Shown one piece after another: positions 22,240-34,734 of a DNA stretch of 56,192 nt. The DNA is from Candolleomyces eurysporus (Eukaryota; Basidiomycota; Agaricomycetes; Agaricales; Psathyrellaceae): contig JANBPK010001080.1 of the NCBI GenBank assembly GCA_027579435.1, forward strand, positions 1-56,192, given 5' to 3'. Within the stretch, counting starts at the first letter, position 1, and each line of letters starts with the position of its first letter. The notes beneath the pieces were generated by a model. The model did not search any database. It was not told where the DNA came from and saw only the letters and a list, made by a program, of their open reading frames with translations. The translations under genes and the position numbers were made by a program.

Positions 22240-23160
22240 ACTGGTGAGCCATCTTCGCTCCTAGCTAACCTCAGATACCAATGTTTGTGATAAACATCGA
22301 TGAGGCTCGAAATGATTCGGTTAGGCATGTAGTCATATGTAAAGCTTGCACCAGGAATACCTTGGGGGGTGGGGACCCTGATAGTGCCACGCAAAGCGAG
22401 TGGCAGAATAACGCATGGAATAAAATCCTTGAAGCTCAGATTTTTAACGGCTCTCCTTAGCCCAGAATGCAATCCTCTATCCTTCTCTCGATCGGCGCTT
22501 ACACAGTAGGTGCAACCTCATCGACATCCCCTAATCGGCAACCGCCACGGTGTATCGCATGCTACCGGGCGCACAAACGCCTCCGCTCTAGCAGCGGATG
22601 CACATTCATAACGTAGTATATTTGCGAATAGATAGGGGTCCTTAGTACCTTCGGCCACCTGATCATCTGTGGAGTTTGGGCGTCAATCGCCTTCACTATC
22701 ATTAGTTCTTTGTCATCGACTCTATCAATCGCGAAAGGTATAGCTTTGAGCTTATTCCATCATGAAGCTACTCCCGACAAGAACGGGGCGTGGTGATGGC
22801 CTGACCTGATCATGATTGCTTTCTCGCNGGAGGACGACTCTTCATCTGACAGCGCTTAATGGAAGGTCCGAGCNTTGTATTATCGCACAGTTCATGATGA
22901 AAATGAGCCCAAATTGTCGTTCCATATCTATCTTGGAAGGTATTGGGCAAGACGAAAGAGATGAACTAGAGTACATTCGGCCTAGACGCTGTTGATACCT
23001 CATGTTCCTGCCAAAAGCGTTTTCCGTACGGCATTTCGGGATCAACCAATTCATTTAATTGTCTCCGAATCTGTTATAGAATCCAGAAGAGATGCTATAG
23101 GCTGGTTCTCCTGCTCTACTTCCAGAACGATTTAGTGTCCGCGGAAGCGCAAGGAGTTGG
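22240..23160 (+). repeat. Leader repeat of unit C (long form)
   Basis: Matches 14680-15560 and 42600-43510, including cataccaatg-like start, 'aaagcttgcaccaggaata', 'ctaccgggcgcacaaacgcc' and 'gcgaatagatagggg'. It joins directly to the 3' end of Galpha relic 3. Two n bases at 22828 and 22874. Confidence 0.7.
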
Positions 23161-23164
23161 AATA

Positions 23165-23172
23165 TATATAAG
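23165..23172 (+). promoter_or_regulatory. TATA box of copy C
   Basis: TATATAAG inside an alternating TA run, 61 bp before the ATG at 23226. Confidence 0.7.
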
Positions 23173-23225
23173 GAACTGAGAATGAGGTTGTAACCAACGC
23201 TTACCAGACTCGCGTCAAGGCAGCA

Positions 23226-24600
23226 ATGAGCGACGATAGTTCGGAATACAGGCTCACAATAGCGGCTCGGGCCATTTACGCAAATTATACCATGTCCATG
23301 GTGGTAGCTGGTACGTCAATTTCTATGTTGTTATGGATCACCCAAACTAATGCACCCTATGCTCGCAACAATTCCAGGTATTCATGTTTTCATGGCACTA
23401 TATGGTTTCTCGGTTTTCCTGGAGACCCCAGAGCCTCTTAGGAAGGGCCGAAAGAGATACATAGCGGTCAGCTTTGTAATCACAACTTTATCCGCCTTCA
23501 CCATGTCGCTTGACATGGCAAGTTACTTCCAAACACTGTTCAAATCCAACTCACCGGGTCGTTGGCAAGAACTATTTATCGCCTCCTACAAAGAATGGGA
23601 GTATTTGGCTAGCATAGTGGGCCTTGGATTGACTATTATGATTGGTGATGCACTGCTCGTGAGTGTGGTAGCCTGACTTTTTGCAGCCGTCTGCTGGCAA
23701 GGCTCACAGGTTGTTTGCCGCAGGTGTATCGCTGTTATATAGTCTGCGTGGAGTATCGGTGGGTGACAATACTCCCCATGATGACGTCCCTTTCTGCTCT
23801 GGGTCTGTGGCATATCCGCTCCCATCTACAATTTATGCTAATCAAATCGCCCTCAATCACAACACATAGTTCTTTTCTTCGTGTCAAATTCCCCAGGCGG
23901 TCAAGGCGATCTGGCTCTCAGCTATTCAATCGCCTTCATTCTGCTAACCACGTCAACCAACATCATTGTCACAACTTTCATCGCCATCCGCCTTCTTTGT
24001 GCGCGCCGGACGCTAGCAAAGCTCTTGCCATCAGCGGATGTGCGAGTTTACACTGAGGCGTTCGGCATTCTAATCGAGTCCGCTGCCCCTCTCACCCTCT
24101 TCGGCATCGATATCATTACCACTGGAATGGCACTGGGACAAGCCAGTGGTGCCCTATCGAACAGCTCCAGAGGAATCATAGTCTGCAGTACTTTGTTCAG
24201 CGGCCTTTTCTTTCAATTCTGCGTGAGTTGGGTTGATCGAGTGCTCCCACCAGTGCTACTTTGTTGACTTTACTAACAGTCACTATCGCCACACATGATT
24301 ATATTCCGTGTCACCACCGGCCGCTCCTTCACCAAACTCCCCTCAGCCAAGGACGGTGTCGTAACCAACCCCATTCGATTTGCCCGCCAAACTGCCGAAT
24401 CGTCTTTCCTCCAATCGACGTTGAATCGCGAGTTTGGCCGAAACGGTAGTGCTGATACCGAGCAAGGACTGGATTCCAGCATTGGTCTCAATGGTGAGCC
24501 CACACAGACCCAGATGTCTATTATCCACACTGCGCAGGAGAAGGAAAATGACAGTGGGGAGGTCCAGAAGGTCGAGGAGGAATCGAACCGGTGGTCGTGA
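23226..24600 (+). CDS. 7TM receptor-like paralog C
   Basis: Longest intact member: exons 23226-23310, 23378-23658, 23724-23802, 23870-24222 and 24280-24600 sum to 1119 bp, 372 residues. Start MSDDSSEYRLTIAARAIYAN with the sequon Asn-Tyr-Thr. The TM6-TM7 loop is longer than in the other copies (TGMALGQASGALSNSSRG). Near TM6 an unusual VYTEAFGILIESA replaces the common VYTGVIAILIESA, putting a Glu at the start of the helix. Tail: SLSPHMIIFRVTTGRSFTKL, with a longer end (GEVQKVEEESNRWS) because the usual stop is bypassed. All junctions are in phase. It follows Galpha relic 3 with a long leader between. Confidence 0.85.
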
Positions 24601-24779
24601 AGAAGCTAAGAGTATGTACCAAAGCCTTGCTTGTAGTTATAGTCCATAGTGTTTCAATTTACCCGCTCTTGTATTTATATTTGATCTCGCGTGTTATATA
24701 CATACCTTGACTATCAAACTTTATCTATTTAATGGAAAGCCCCCAACTCTCTACCAGAACATACACATCAGTCTTCGAC

Positions 24780-25385
24780 AGAATTACGAAAACCTTGTTG
24801 GATCCGAATTTGAGCCGATTGATGGGTTGTCTTTCGGAGTCAGCACTTTGTGAAAGTTGGCAACCCAGGACGCTCCACGTCGGAACAGAAGTTAGAGCCG
24901 GATGCACAAACACCTCTGCTCTAACAGCGGATGTGCTAACTTGCGAATAGACGGGGCCCTGAACAACTTTGGTCACAAATCTTATGGTCTGTGGGGTGTG
25001 GGCGCATGCGTCAGTGGCCCTTCACTATCGTCGGTTCCCTCTATCGACTGCAAAAGGTATAGTTTTGATTATCTTACCTCTTTTATCTACTCATGAGAAG
25101 AAGCTGAAGGCACTGATGGCCTTATCCAATCATGATTGCTTCTTGCAGGAAGACATCTTTTTATTTCACAGCGAGTGAAGGAAGGTTCAGACATCGCGTT
25201 CTCGCACAGCCCAGGATGAAGAGGAGCCAAATTCATAGTATCTCATGATGCTTAAAAAGAAGCGTCTTCCATATGGCCTTGTCTCGGAATCTGTTATCAA
25301 AGCCAGAAGAGATGCTGCGGGCTGTTTCCCCTGTTCCGCTTTCAGAACAATCACAATCAATATCAGCAGAAGTGCGATGAATTGC
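24780..25385 (+). repeat. Leader repeat of unit D (short form)
   Basis: Begins with the ccgattgatgggttg / 'cagcactttgtgaaagttggc' block also present before units B and J, then an abbreviated leader ('gcgaatagacggggccc', 'cttcactatcgtcggttcc'). The central 'ctaccgggcgcac' portion is partly deleted. Confidence 0.6.
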
Positions 25386-25388
25386 AAA

Positions 25389-25398
25389 TATACATAAG
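25389..25398 (+). promoter_or_regulatory. TATA-like box of copy D
   Basis: TATACATAAG, 67 bp before the ATG; one substitution breaks the TATATAAG found in most copies. Confidence 0.5.
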
Positions 25399-25455
25399 GA
25401 AGTGATAATGAGGTAGTCGATAAACCCTTACCAGACTTGGGTCAAGGCAGCAGCA

Positions 25456-26779
25456 ATGAGCGAAGATAATATGAAACACCAGCTCACAGTAGCAGCTCGA
25501 GCCTTTTATGCAAATTATACCATGTCCATGGTGTGTATTGGTATGTCAACGTCTATACATCCATGGATCACCAAGTGATATGCCTTATGACTCCAACGAT
25601 TCCAGGTATCCACCTCTTCATGGCGCTATATGGTCTCTCGGTTTTTCTAGAGACCCCAGAGTCACAGAGGAAGGGCCAAAAGAGATACATAGCAACTAGT
25701 TTTATTCTGACAATTTTATCCGCCCTCACTGCGTCGCTTGACATGGCGGATTACTTCCAAATACTCTTCAAGTCCACCTCACTGGGTCACTGGGAAGAGC
25801 TAGTCAGCGCCTATACCAAAAGCTCGAGGTATTCTGTTAGCATATTGGCTATTGGGTTGGTTCTTGTGGTTGGGGATGCACTGATGGTGAGAGCTGTAAT
25901 CGGACTTTTTCCAGCCATCTGCCATCCTCACTGGTTGTTTGCCACAGGTGTATCGCTGTTACATCATCTGCGTGGAAAACTGGTGGGTGACAATCCTGCC
26001 AATGATGACGTCCTTGTCCGGTCTTGGTTTGTGCTGTGTCCGCTTCAAAGTAGAATTTATACTAAATCACAACACATAGCTCTCTTCTTCATGGGGATTG
26101 ACCCAGACGGTCCAGGCAATACGAGATATTCAGCCGCCTCCACCCTGCTAACCGTGTCAACAGACATCATTGTCACAACTTTGATCACGTTCCGCATTCT
26201 TCGTGCACGGCAGACCCTGGCAAAGTTTTCGCCATCAGCGGATGTGGGAGTCTACACTGGGGTAATCGCCATGCTAATCGAGTCTGCTGCTCCTCTCGCC
26301 ATCTCCGGCATCATTGTCGTTGCAATTAATTTGGGAAGAGTGAGCGGTGTTCAATCTGACGCTTCCGGAGGAATTATAGTCTGCAGTACTTTGTTCAACG
26401 GCCTTTTCTTCTCATTCTGCGTGAGTTGACCTGATCGAGCGCTTCTCATCGACGCCAATTTAGTTGAATTTACTAAAAGGCATTATCGCCACACATGATC
26501 ATATTCCGTGTCACCACCGGCCGCTCCTTCACCAAATTCCCTTCAGTCAAGGACGGCATCATAACCAACCCCATTCGATTTGCCCGCCGAACTGGCGAAT
26601 CGTCTTTCCTCCGATCGACGTTGAATCGCGAGTTTGGCCGTAACGGTGATGCTGATGCCGAGCAAGGACTGAATTCTAGCATTGGTGTCGATGGTGACCC
26701 GAACCAGACCCAAACGTCTGTAATCCACCTGGTCAGAAGAAGCGGAACGATGGTGGTGCAACCCCATCGACAAGCCTAA
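25456..26779 (+). CDS. 7TM receptor-like paralog D with recombined C-terminus
   Basis: Exons 25456-25540, 25606-25886, 25948-26026, 26080-26420 and 26480-26779 (362 codons). Exon 1 reads MSEDNMKHQLTVAARAFYAN, sequon Asn-Tyr-Thr. Intron 3 has the most normal donor of the set (GTTTGT) and is only 53 bp; its different length in this copy supports calling it an intron in all. The normal tail end (IHIAQEKRNDGGDVEKAG) is replaced by VIHLVRRSGTMVVQPHRQA, because the frame shifts and then crosses directly into the leader of unit E at about 26757. The rest of the protein is complete. A long chance frame (25533-26429) that reads through the introns is not the real protein. Confidence 0.8.
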
Positions 26780-27400
26780 TCGACAACAAGGGTGTATTGC
26801 ACGCGACAGGATGCACGAACGCCTCGGCTTTAGCGGTGGATGTGCAGCCCTGATTTAGGGCATTTGCGAATAGATAGAGTCCTGGGTCCCTTCGGCCACA
26901 AATCTTACTGGCTGTGGAGCCTGTTCGCAGGCATCCGTGGCCTCACTATCATTGGTTACTTGACTGAGACTCTGTTAATTGCGAAAGGTATAGCTTTGAG
27001 TTCCTTCCCTCATAAGGCTACCCCCGAGAAGAACGAGCTGGGCGCCGTGGTGGCTTGACCTGGACATGATTGCTTGTCGCCGGAAGACCACTTTTCATCC
27101 GACAGAGGTTAAAGAGAAATCCAGGCATCACATTATTGCAAATCTCATGATGAGGATGAGCTAAGATCGTCGTTTTCTATCTAATTGGGAAGGGATTGGG
27201 CAGTGTGGAGGAGATGCCCGAGAGTACTTTCGGCCCTGAGCGCTGTTGGTACCTCATAGCACTGCCAAGAAGCGTCTTCTGTACGGCATTTGGGCGCCGA
27301 TCAATTAATTTCTTGTCTCCGAGATGCTACTGGATCTCTCTCCTCCTCTCCTTTCAGAACAATCACAATCGGTATCAGTGGAAGCGCGAAGAATTACAAA
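26757..27400 (+). repeat. Leader repeat of unit E
   Basis: Begins abruptly inside the coding end of copy D (gcaaccccatcgacaagcc). Continues with 'ggtgtattgcacgcgacagg', 'gcgaatagatagagtcctg' and 'ctcactatcattggttac'. Most like leaders G and K. Confidence 0.7.
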
Positions 27401-27402
27401 TG

Positions 27403-27410
27403 TATATAAG
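27403..27410 (+). promoter_or_regulatory. TATA box of copy E
   Basis: TATATAAG, 65 bp before the ATG at 27468. Confidence 0.7.
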
Positions 27411-27467
27411 GAATTGAGAATGAAGCAGTAGGTCAACAACTCCCAGACTCGGGTCAAGACAGCAGCA

Positions 27468-28763
27468 ATGAGCGATGACAGTCTAGAACACGGGCTCACA
27501 ATAGAGGCTCGAGTCCTCTACGCAAATTTTACCCTGACCATGGTGGAAGTTGGTATGTCAACTTGTATATATGTGTGGAGCGCGCAGATTGAGGCTCATT
27601 ACTCCCAACGATTCCAGGTATCCATCTTTTCATGGCGCTATATGGTCTCTCAGTTTTCCTAGAGACGCCAGAGTCTCTTAGGAAGGGCCGAAAGAGATAC
27701 ATAGCAGTCAGTTTTGTGATAACAATGTTAACCGCCCTCACTGCGTCACTTGACATGGCAAATTACTTTCAAACCCTGTTCAAATCCACGTCACCGAGTC
27801 ATTGGCAAGAACTACTCATAACCTATGCAGAAGGATGGCGGTACTTGGTTAGTAGCGTGGGCATTGGGTTCATGATTATGATTGGGGATGCACTGTTGGT
27901 AAGAGCGGTATCTCACTTTTCTCCAGCCGTCTGCCAGGCCTCACAGGTTGATTGCCATAGGTGTATCGCTGTTATATAATTTGCGTGGAATATTGGTGGG
28001 CGACAATCCTGCCGACGATGATGTCGCTCTCCGGTCTAGGTCTGTGTCCTGTCCCCTTCACAGTGCAATTTATACTGATTAAATCACCCGGGATCACCAC
28101 GTATAGCTCTCTTTTTCTTGTTGGTTCACCCTGGCGGACAGGTCAAAGATTACACTGCCTATTCAGTCGCCTCCACCCTTCTAATTGTGTCAACCAACAT
28201 CGTTGTCACAAGCCTCATTGCATTCCGCCTTCTTCGTGCACGCCGGACCTTTGCAACAGTCCTGCAATCAGAGGATGCGCGAGTCTACACTGGCGTGGTT
28301 GCCATTCTTGTTGAATCTGCTGCCCCTCTTACTCTCTTTGGCATCATCTCAGCGATCATGGAACAATTATGGAGGTCCTCACTTGTCCAATCCACAGGAT
28401 TCACTGTCTGTACCTCTTTGTTCAGCGGCCTTTTTTACTCATTCTGCGTAAGTTCAGGCGATTGAGGCTTTCAGCGAATGCTATCTTATTGACGTTTGTA
28501 TTAAAAAGGCACTCTCGCCACACATGATCATATTCCGCGTTACTACCGGCCGCTCCTTCACCAAATTCCCGTCGGTCAAGGACGGTGTCCTAACCAACCC
28601 CATTCAGTTTGTTCACCGAACTGCCGAATCGTCCTTCCTCCGATCGACGTTGAATCGCGAGTTTGGGCAAAACCGTGATGCTGATACCGAACAAGGACTG
28701 AATGGCAGCATTGGTGATCCCACCCAGGCCCAGACGTCTATTATTCGCGTTGCTCAGGAGTAG
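27468..28763 (+). CDS. 7TM receptor-like paralog E
   Basis: Exons 27468-27552, 27618-27898, 27961-28039, 28107-28447 and 28509-28763 give 347 codons in phase. Exon 1 is MSDDSLEHGLTIEARVLYAN with sequon Asn-Phe-Thr. Unlike most copies, exon 1 ends MVEVG rather than MVVIG, a variant shared with G. TM5-loop FLLVHPGGQVKDYTAYSVAS. The common KLLPSAD loop motif is changed (TVLQSEDARVYTG). The tail stops early: an AAG codon has become TAG directly after RVAQE, removing about eleven residues. It is followed by the block that starts Galpha relic 4. Confidence 0.82.
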
Positions 28764-28929
28764 CGGAACGGCAGTGGGGATGTTGAGTAGCGATCAATCT
28801 AGTGGTCTTGAGACGCTAAATATGTACTCGAGCCTTTCTGTAGTGCTTCAATCCCTTTGTTCTTGTATTTATATATGCACTCGCATTTGATAGACAACTA
28901 ACCTCGCCATGAGGCGTGAATAGTTATCA

Positions 28930-30840
28930 CACTACCCTGCCGCGTGCTCTTTCGCGGCGCGTCATGGATTGCTGATCGTTGCTGGATATTAGTAGTTTCC
29001 AGTTGCCAGACTGACGATGTATGTCTTTGTTTGCTCTCACTCCGTTCAAGCAGGCGGCTTCTCCCATCTTTTGCCTCGCTCCTTCTCTGCCTGCCCCTTG
29101 TCCTCTGCCCACGCCACACTCATCGACCTGTGCGACATTCTGCCGTCCTCTTTCTTTCACGCTTACTCGCTTACGCCTCGCACAGGCCCTAGGAGAAGAT
29201 ACGATGACATCAAGCAGGACGTCTAATCATACCCAACTCTCCCTTTCTAGTTTTTCCGAGCCGTGAGTCGGCTCTCCTCGCTGCATCCATCTGCTCTCTC
29301 GTGTCCCTTCACCATCTGTGCTCTACGACCGTTTGAAATCCTGCTTGCATTCTCTGCACCTCTCTTTGTTCATTTCCCTTTGTCCTCCTTGCATCTAGCA
29401 TGCCATTTCGTTTCGNCCCACCCTTCCTCCCTCCTCCCTNCCCCTTCTCCTTACGCCGCCTACCTTCTATAATCATCAACTCTCCATCTAGCCGGCAAGT
29501 CGCCTTTCCCTTGCCTCTACTCCTTCTCCCATTCATCCACTCACGCGCCTTTCTACTGCAAGACAATGACTAAGAAATGGTGTCGTCGTATCTAAACTCC
29601 TCGGAGAGGTCCTGCTGCTCAGAAGTCCGAAATATATGGCTGGAAAGGAATACTGAGAGCGCGACGATAGGCGATGAAGGCTACAGAGGCGAGTTTTAGG
29701 TTTGGGCATCTATCGTGAGTTGCTATTTCATTAATTTATTTCTTTCCATCACATGTCAGTCGGTATTTGCCTTTTCCTCAATCACTCCACCCCTCCATGC
29801 TATTTTTCTTCTTCTCCGATATTTCGTTCGTATTTCGATGAGAAAGGTCAACTTCTACCCCCGTTCCTTTTCATTTCTTCGCGTATTCTGCCTGGATGAC
29901 GAGTGCTCAAACTGACAAAATCCTCACCTGCCTCCTCTCAGCTTCATGCCGGTCCGACGTCTTTGGACTTCCTGTAACTTGGATAAACTCAATTCCTACT
30001 TATTCAATTGGAACAGCCTTGATTCAAGTTTTATCCCCAACTTGCCGCAAATACCACTTGTATTCATTTAACAGACCCGTCCCCTCCAACTCGACCCTCA
30101 TAACGGAGGACCCATAGGTCGTCAATGGTCTGAACGTAAGAAATATATACACTGCTCCGAGAGTAGGAGACACAGGTGAGCAGCATGTCGGATCTCGTTT
30201 GATTTTTTGATAGAAGTGATTGAAAATGAGTGACGTCCGTTGAGGTGACACTCTTTCACCGTTCTGTATTTTTGTGTCGAGTGGAGATGCCATCGGCCAC
30301 TTCGTCATCTTCTGTTCTTTATTAATTCTCTTCCTCACACAGCTTTGTTCTTTTGTCTGTTTTCGTTCGTTTACCGTTTCTCTTGGATTTCTTCCTGTGC
30401 TCTTCGAGCTATAGTTGTTTTATTCACCCATCTTCCGCTCCATCCCCAGCTCTCCTTGTTTGTTTGCATCCTCTCATGTTTCACTAACCTATTCGCCCTC
30501 CTCTCTGACCCCAACGGCAGAATCGCTCGTGTCAACTCAAGTCGGCTCCTACAGCCGTCAATTATCCTATATTTAACTAAGATGCTTAGGGCGCGTGTCA
30601 TGTTCCTATTTTTCTTACCGTCATCAATTTTTCTGCCCCTCCAACTCCCCTTATCTGATGGGTTTGAGCCCTATTACTGACGTAGGGGCCACTGACTACC
30701 TACCGATATCGCACAGGAGGAGCAAGACACTGGTGGTGACCTCGACAAGACTGAGTAGGTGTCAATCCGGTGTGTCGCTGGTAAAGAAGTTGAGTATGTC
30801 GCCGAGCCTGACATAGTTTGGAAATGAACTTATACTGTCG
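28930..30840 (+). pseudogene. Galpha subunit relic 4 (most decayed)
   Basis: Starts with the gcgcgtcatggattgctgatcgtt block shared with 13985 and 20100. The helical-domain exon has been lost (29200-29250 jumps straight to the CT-rich intron). The switch I piece near 29600-29660 reads LGEVLLLRSPKYMAGK and then a stop. The G3 piece near 30105-30165 reads GRQWSERKKYIHCSESR, recognisable against ERKKWIHC, with GGQ changed to GRQ. The NKxD region near 30520-30590 is shifted (SRLLQPSIILYLTKML). The 3' end, 30705-30830, matches the 7TM tail (IAQEEQDTGGDLDKTE then a stop). Two n bases near 29416 and 29440. Non-functional. Confidence 0.6.
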
Positions 30841-32377
30841 GGATTTCGACTTCGATCGCGAAATATCCTCTAGGGGAGATACCTCATTGTCGCAGCTACT
30901 CATTTGTTTGAGATAAAATGTAGAAGAAAAGCGAGACAGGTATCTGGCCACCTTCCACCCGGAAACGAAATCTCACATCTCAACGAGACATTCAAGCTCG
31001 CTTAGCTGACCATATCGCCCTTTCGAGACCCTTACCTTCCTTTCATGGTTTGCATTTCTCTCGTGGACTGTTCTCAAATATTCGTGGAATATTGTGATTG
31101 CGTGTCGCGGTCCGATTGGACCACCACTTCGTTTGGACACCAATCATGTACGCACTCGACAGACCGCCTTATATACGCAGAGTACGAATTTACCTGGACA
31201 GGCTACCTTTTCCCCTTCATTCATTTGGTCTCAAGCAGTCGTTTCGCATTTGCATTTGCATTGCTATAATTCGTCTGGCCTCTTGTCGTCGTCAATATCA
31301 TCTACACTTAGGATAGTCCTCATACCGAACTCACCCTCATAGCATTCGGCTTGTCAGTTGATCTTCGATTCTCCTTAGCTAAAAGCTTTGTGACCTACTT
31401 CTAATTGATTCCCTGCCATTCGTGTCTCACGCTTGTTTCTGACTTCTTCCCGGGAGATATGTGACTCAAACGAAGCTGAGCATCACTAANTTTTTTTGAA
31501 CTGGAAATATTCATCGACGCCTGGTGCGAGCACCTTCGATACTGCTGTTTGAACGGACATTGGCGAAGGGACAAGGGTGATGAACTTATTCAGAACGCCA
31601 CGCTCTTAATGAGCCTCTAGTGTACCTTCCACCCAATCATTACAAACTCTGGTGTGTGATTCCATCTAAACAATACAGAACCCCGAGTGTCCCGGCCTTC
31701 CCGGAATACCATTATATATTTCACAGTCAACCAGTGAGTTTCACTGTGGATGTAGACGGTCCTGGACTCTAGCCATTCCAGCTGAAGATACGAACAGACG
31801 CTCATGCGAAGTTGCTCTTTCCTACGGTTCGATCATCTCATTTAGGTTTTTGCTGGCTCTCGCAATTGACGGTTAAGCTTTGGAGCCAAACTAGAAATAG
31901 TATTCCACCCACCAAACAGCATCGCGTCCCATCAAGCACGCGCAGCAAGAACCCTGTGGTCCTACTTCGGGGCGTGGAGTTCGGACCTTGTTCCCATCGT
32001 TTGGTTATTCCAGCAACCTTATTGGGCTCCGGTAGTAGAAGCCTAGAAGCTTCCTGAAGCGCCCGTGAAGTAGAGAAGCAACGGGAATGAGATCCGAGGC
32101 CCGTCTAACCGAATACTCCCGGCCTCTCGTTGGTGAGGTGAGAGAAGGTTAGAGTCTTTGCTCCCAAATGTCAACGTTAACGCTTTGCTGAGCACTCACA
32201 CGGTCAGCCGTCAGTCTTCCCCTAAGGCTCATGGCATGTAAGTAATCCACGGGCTGTGAGACTTATGTGAAATCTCTATTAGTAATCGAACCGAACATAC
32301 CTCGGAGACCCTCCGTCGCAACATCTGAGCGAAGTTAGATGACGAGCCATACAGCCAGTGTCTGCAGTGATCGTACG
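30841..32377. other. Region upstream of the peroxygenase with no recognised gene
   Basis: No array repeat is visible after about 30850, and no family-like frame on either strand. The open frames (31045-31342 plus, 31617-31805 minus) are short and unrecognised. One n near 31490. Presumably it contains the promoter region of the peroxygenase gene. Confidence 0.45.
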
Positions 32378-32385
32378 TATAAAAG
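32378..32385 (+). promoter_or_regulatory. TATA box of the peroxygenase gene
   Basis: TATAAAAG, 88 bp upstream of the ATG at 32466. Confidence 0.65.
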
Positions 32386-32465
32386 TGCAATAGCAGGTCA
32401 ATACAACCTCAAACCGCGAGAAATCCTTCATCAAGCACCTTCAGGTAGCTGAAACTAGGCTAATC

Positions 32466-33838
32466 ATGTCATTAACCCAATCCCTCCCTCTCCTACTTGT
32501 CTCAATGTCTCACCTATGTTCTGGATTCCCATCTTATCACTCTCTCGCAGGTCTCTCTGAGCGTGACCAGGACGCCGCTGTGGAGAGTTTATCTATGGAA
32601 GCCGTGTATCCACCGAGCCCTCCTGCTCCGATGGCGTATAACGGAACAAAGCTGGTTCACGACAAAGCTCATCCATGGAAGCCATTGATGGAGGGAGATA
32701 TACGTGGACCCTGTCCCGGGTTAAACACCCTTGCTTCGCATGGGGTAAGGCCCATATACTTGGATCCAAAATTTCTCCACTCACGTTCATGCCACAGTAC
32801 CTCCCCCGCGATGGAGTAGTAACTCCAGCTCAGATCATTACTGCAGCTCAGGAAGGTGAGTAGTGGCAGACACAAAAAGAAATATCCGTCCTTGTCTGAA
32901 CTTTGCACTGCCCTTTCATTCACAGGTTTCAACATGCAGCATGATGCTGCCGTGACTGCTACATACGCAGCTATGCTAGTTGACGGGAACTTGGTTACAA
33001 ACCTCCTCAGTATTGGAAGGAAGACGAAGAAGACCGGACCTGATCCTCCTAGTCCAGCCATCGTCGGAGGACTGAATACCCATGACGTGTTCGAAGGTAG
33101 GTTGGCCAGCTATAATCACTTTGGGACAGCCGTCGACTTCTTACAACCCACAGGTGATGCATCTATGACCAGGGCAGACGCATTTTTCGGAGACATCCCC
33201 GGATTCAATCACACACTTTTCGATCAGGTATGTGAGTCTCGGCCCAAAGTATGAGTATTTCATTCAGACGCATGCAGATGGTTGACTTCAGCAACCGTTA
33301 CGGAGAGGGCTACTATAACCTCACAGTCGCAGCAGAGTACCGGTACCACCTCATCCAGCAATCCATCGCCACCAACCCAAACTTCTCCTTCGTCTTCCCG
33401 CGCTACTTCACAGGATACGGCGAATCTGTGCTTGCACTCAATCTCTTTGTCGACGGGAGGGACAATACCACAGTTCTGGGCGGGCGGAAACTCGACATGG
33501 CCACTGCCCTATCCTTTTTTAGAGATAGCAGGTTCCCACCTGACTTCCATCGTGCGTCTTCACCGACAGGCAGCGAGGGACTCAGGGAGATTATGGCTGC
33601 CCACCCTGTCAGGCCAGGTCGAAACCTCGATGGAAAGATCAATAATTACGTCGTGCATGAACCCTCGCCTTCTGAGCTTGGTGGGTGTGGTCTGTACAAC
33701 CACTTTGTTGAGAAGGTTGTGTCCCTCTACCCGAATCCGAAGGGGATTCTGCGAAGGAACTTGATCATCAACTTGCATTATTTCTACGGAATGTTTAAAA
33801 ACTCATGTGAAGAGACTTTCCCTTACGGTAGATTGTAG
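32466..33838 (+). CDS. Unspecific peroxygenase / chloroperoxidase-like haem-thiolate enzyme (secreted)
   Basis: Secreted haem-thiolate peroxidase that would use H2O2 to oxygenate organic substrates. Exons 32466-32744, 32798-32855, 32926-33096, 33154-33227 and 33278-33838 join in phase to 380 residues, the size of long-type fungal peroxygenases. The N-terminal signal is SLPLLLVSMSHLCSG. The proximal cysteine ligand is in GPCPGLNTLASHG (Cys83). EGDAS (169-173) holds the Mg-binding Glu/Gly/Ser. The acid-base pair is Arg236 and Glu243 in PRYFTGYGE. Cysteines near the C-terminus (GGCGLYN and NSCEETFPYGRL) fit the disulfide of long-type enzymes. All key residues are present, so it is probably active. 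It sits inside the 7TM array but is unrelated to it. An inverted broken copy lies at 45391-46072. Confidence 0.9.
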
Positions 33839-34734
33839 TTCGTCCTCCGAAACGTTTGTTGTTGATGATACATGTCAGTACGTAGCGTTTACGGTGGTCC
33901 AGAACCGCCAGGTGAAATCATTTTCAAAGCATCCACCTATCACATGCTTTGTCAGTGCCTCTGCGCATTGTTTTGGATTTGCGCACCAAAAACATATCTA
34001 CCAATCTATCTGAGGACAATCTGCTGGCTTGTTGTGCCTCTGGTAGTCATTGGGACATATTTCTATTTAATTGTTTCTAATTCCAGCTGCCTCACAGGCG
34101 CATTCGGAGTAGTCTGACAGCAGTAGCAGATGAGGATGCTATTGCACCCACTTTCATTGAGGATCTAATTATCCAAGTGAGTCCTTTATTCTTATAAAGC
34201 TGTCTACTCAAAAGAGGGCAGGTTGAGTGCACTATACATATTACTGCATTGATGTAGCTTGGCGAAGTCGTCGACCGGCCACACAATCAGGGACAACCAG
34301 CCTGTCCATCACAATGGCGGCATTGTTGCTTAAGTGTTGTCAATGGTTGGTGTAGTGGTAAAGTGCTGGATGCAGTCGAAGTCACAATGAGAGTATGCTC
34401 TTTAAGGAAGAATTTCAGGGCTTTGTTGCACGGATCTGCTGAGCTGCTGGAATGTGGGGCGGGGAGCGAGGCACTGGCAGACGGCGTCACCATCCCATGA
34501 GCATCCCATCGTGACGCAATCGCTACACATATCCAATTGGTGAACAAATCTTAACAATGAACGAATCACTGAATTTGCCAATGTATCGGTAAGTCTCATT
34601 CAATCCCCAGACTTGTTCTTGGTGAATTGATGTCTCGGAGGCATCGTAGGTGAAGGGAGAATTGTCATGGCTAAAAGAGTGAGCCCGCTTTCAATTTCCG
34701 TCAGGTACTCATTTTTCGCGCCTTCATGCTGGCT
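33839..34734 (+). other. Peroxygenase 3' flank; its end is duplicated in inverted form
   Basis: No coding signature seen. The segment from about 34545 to 34730 (cactgaatttgccaatg to 'tcatgctggct') recurs inverted at 44810-44967 and just beyond the solo LTR. About 34730 is therefore the boundary of the duplicated block and the start of leader F. Confidence 0.6.

Noticed and set aside
25533..26429. 298-codon frame in unit D
   Set aside because: It reads through introns 1-3 by chance and puts exon 3 in the wrong frame; the five-exon model matches all paralogs.
34335..34400. tRNA-like stretch (ggttggtgtagtggtaaag)
   Set aside because: It resembles an A box, but no B box at proper spacing and no cloverleaf pairing follow.
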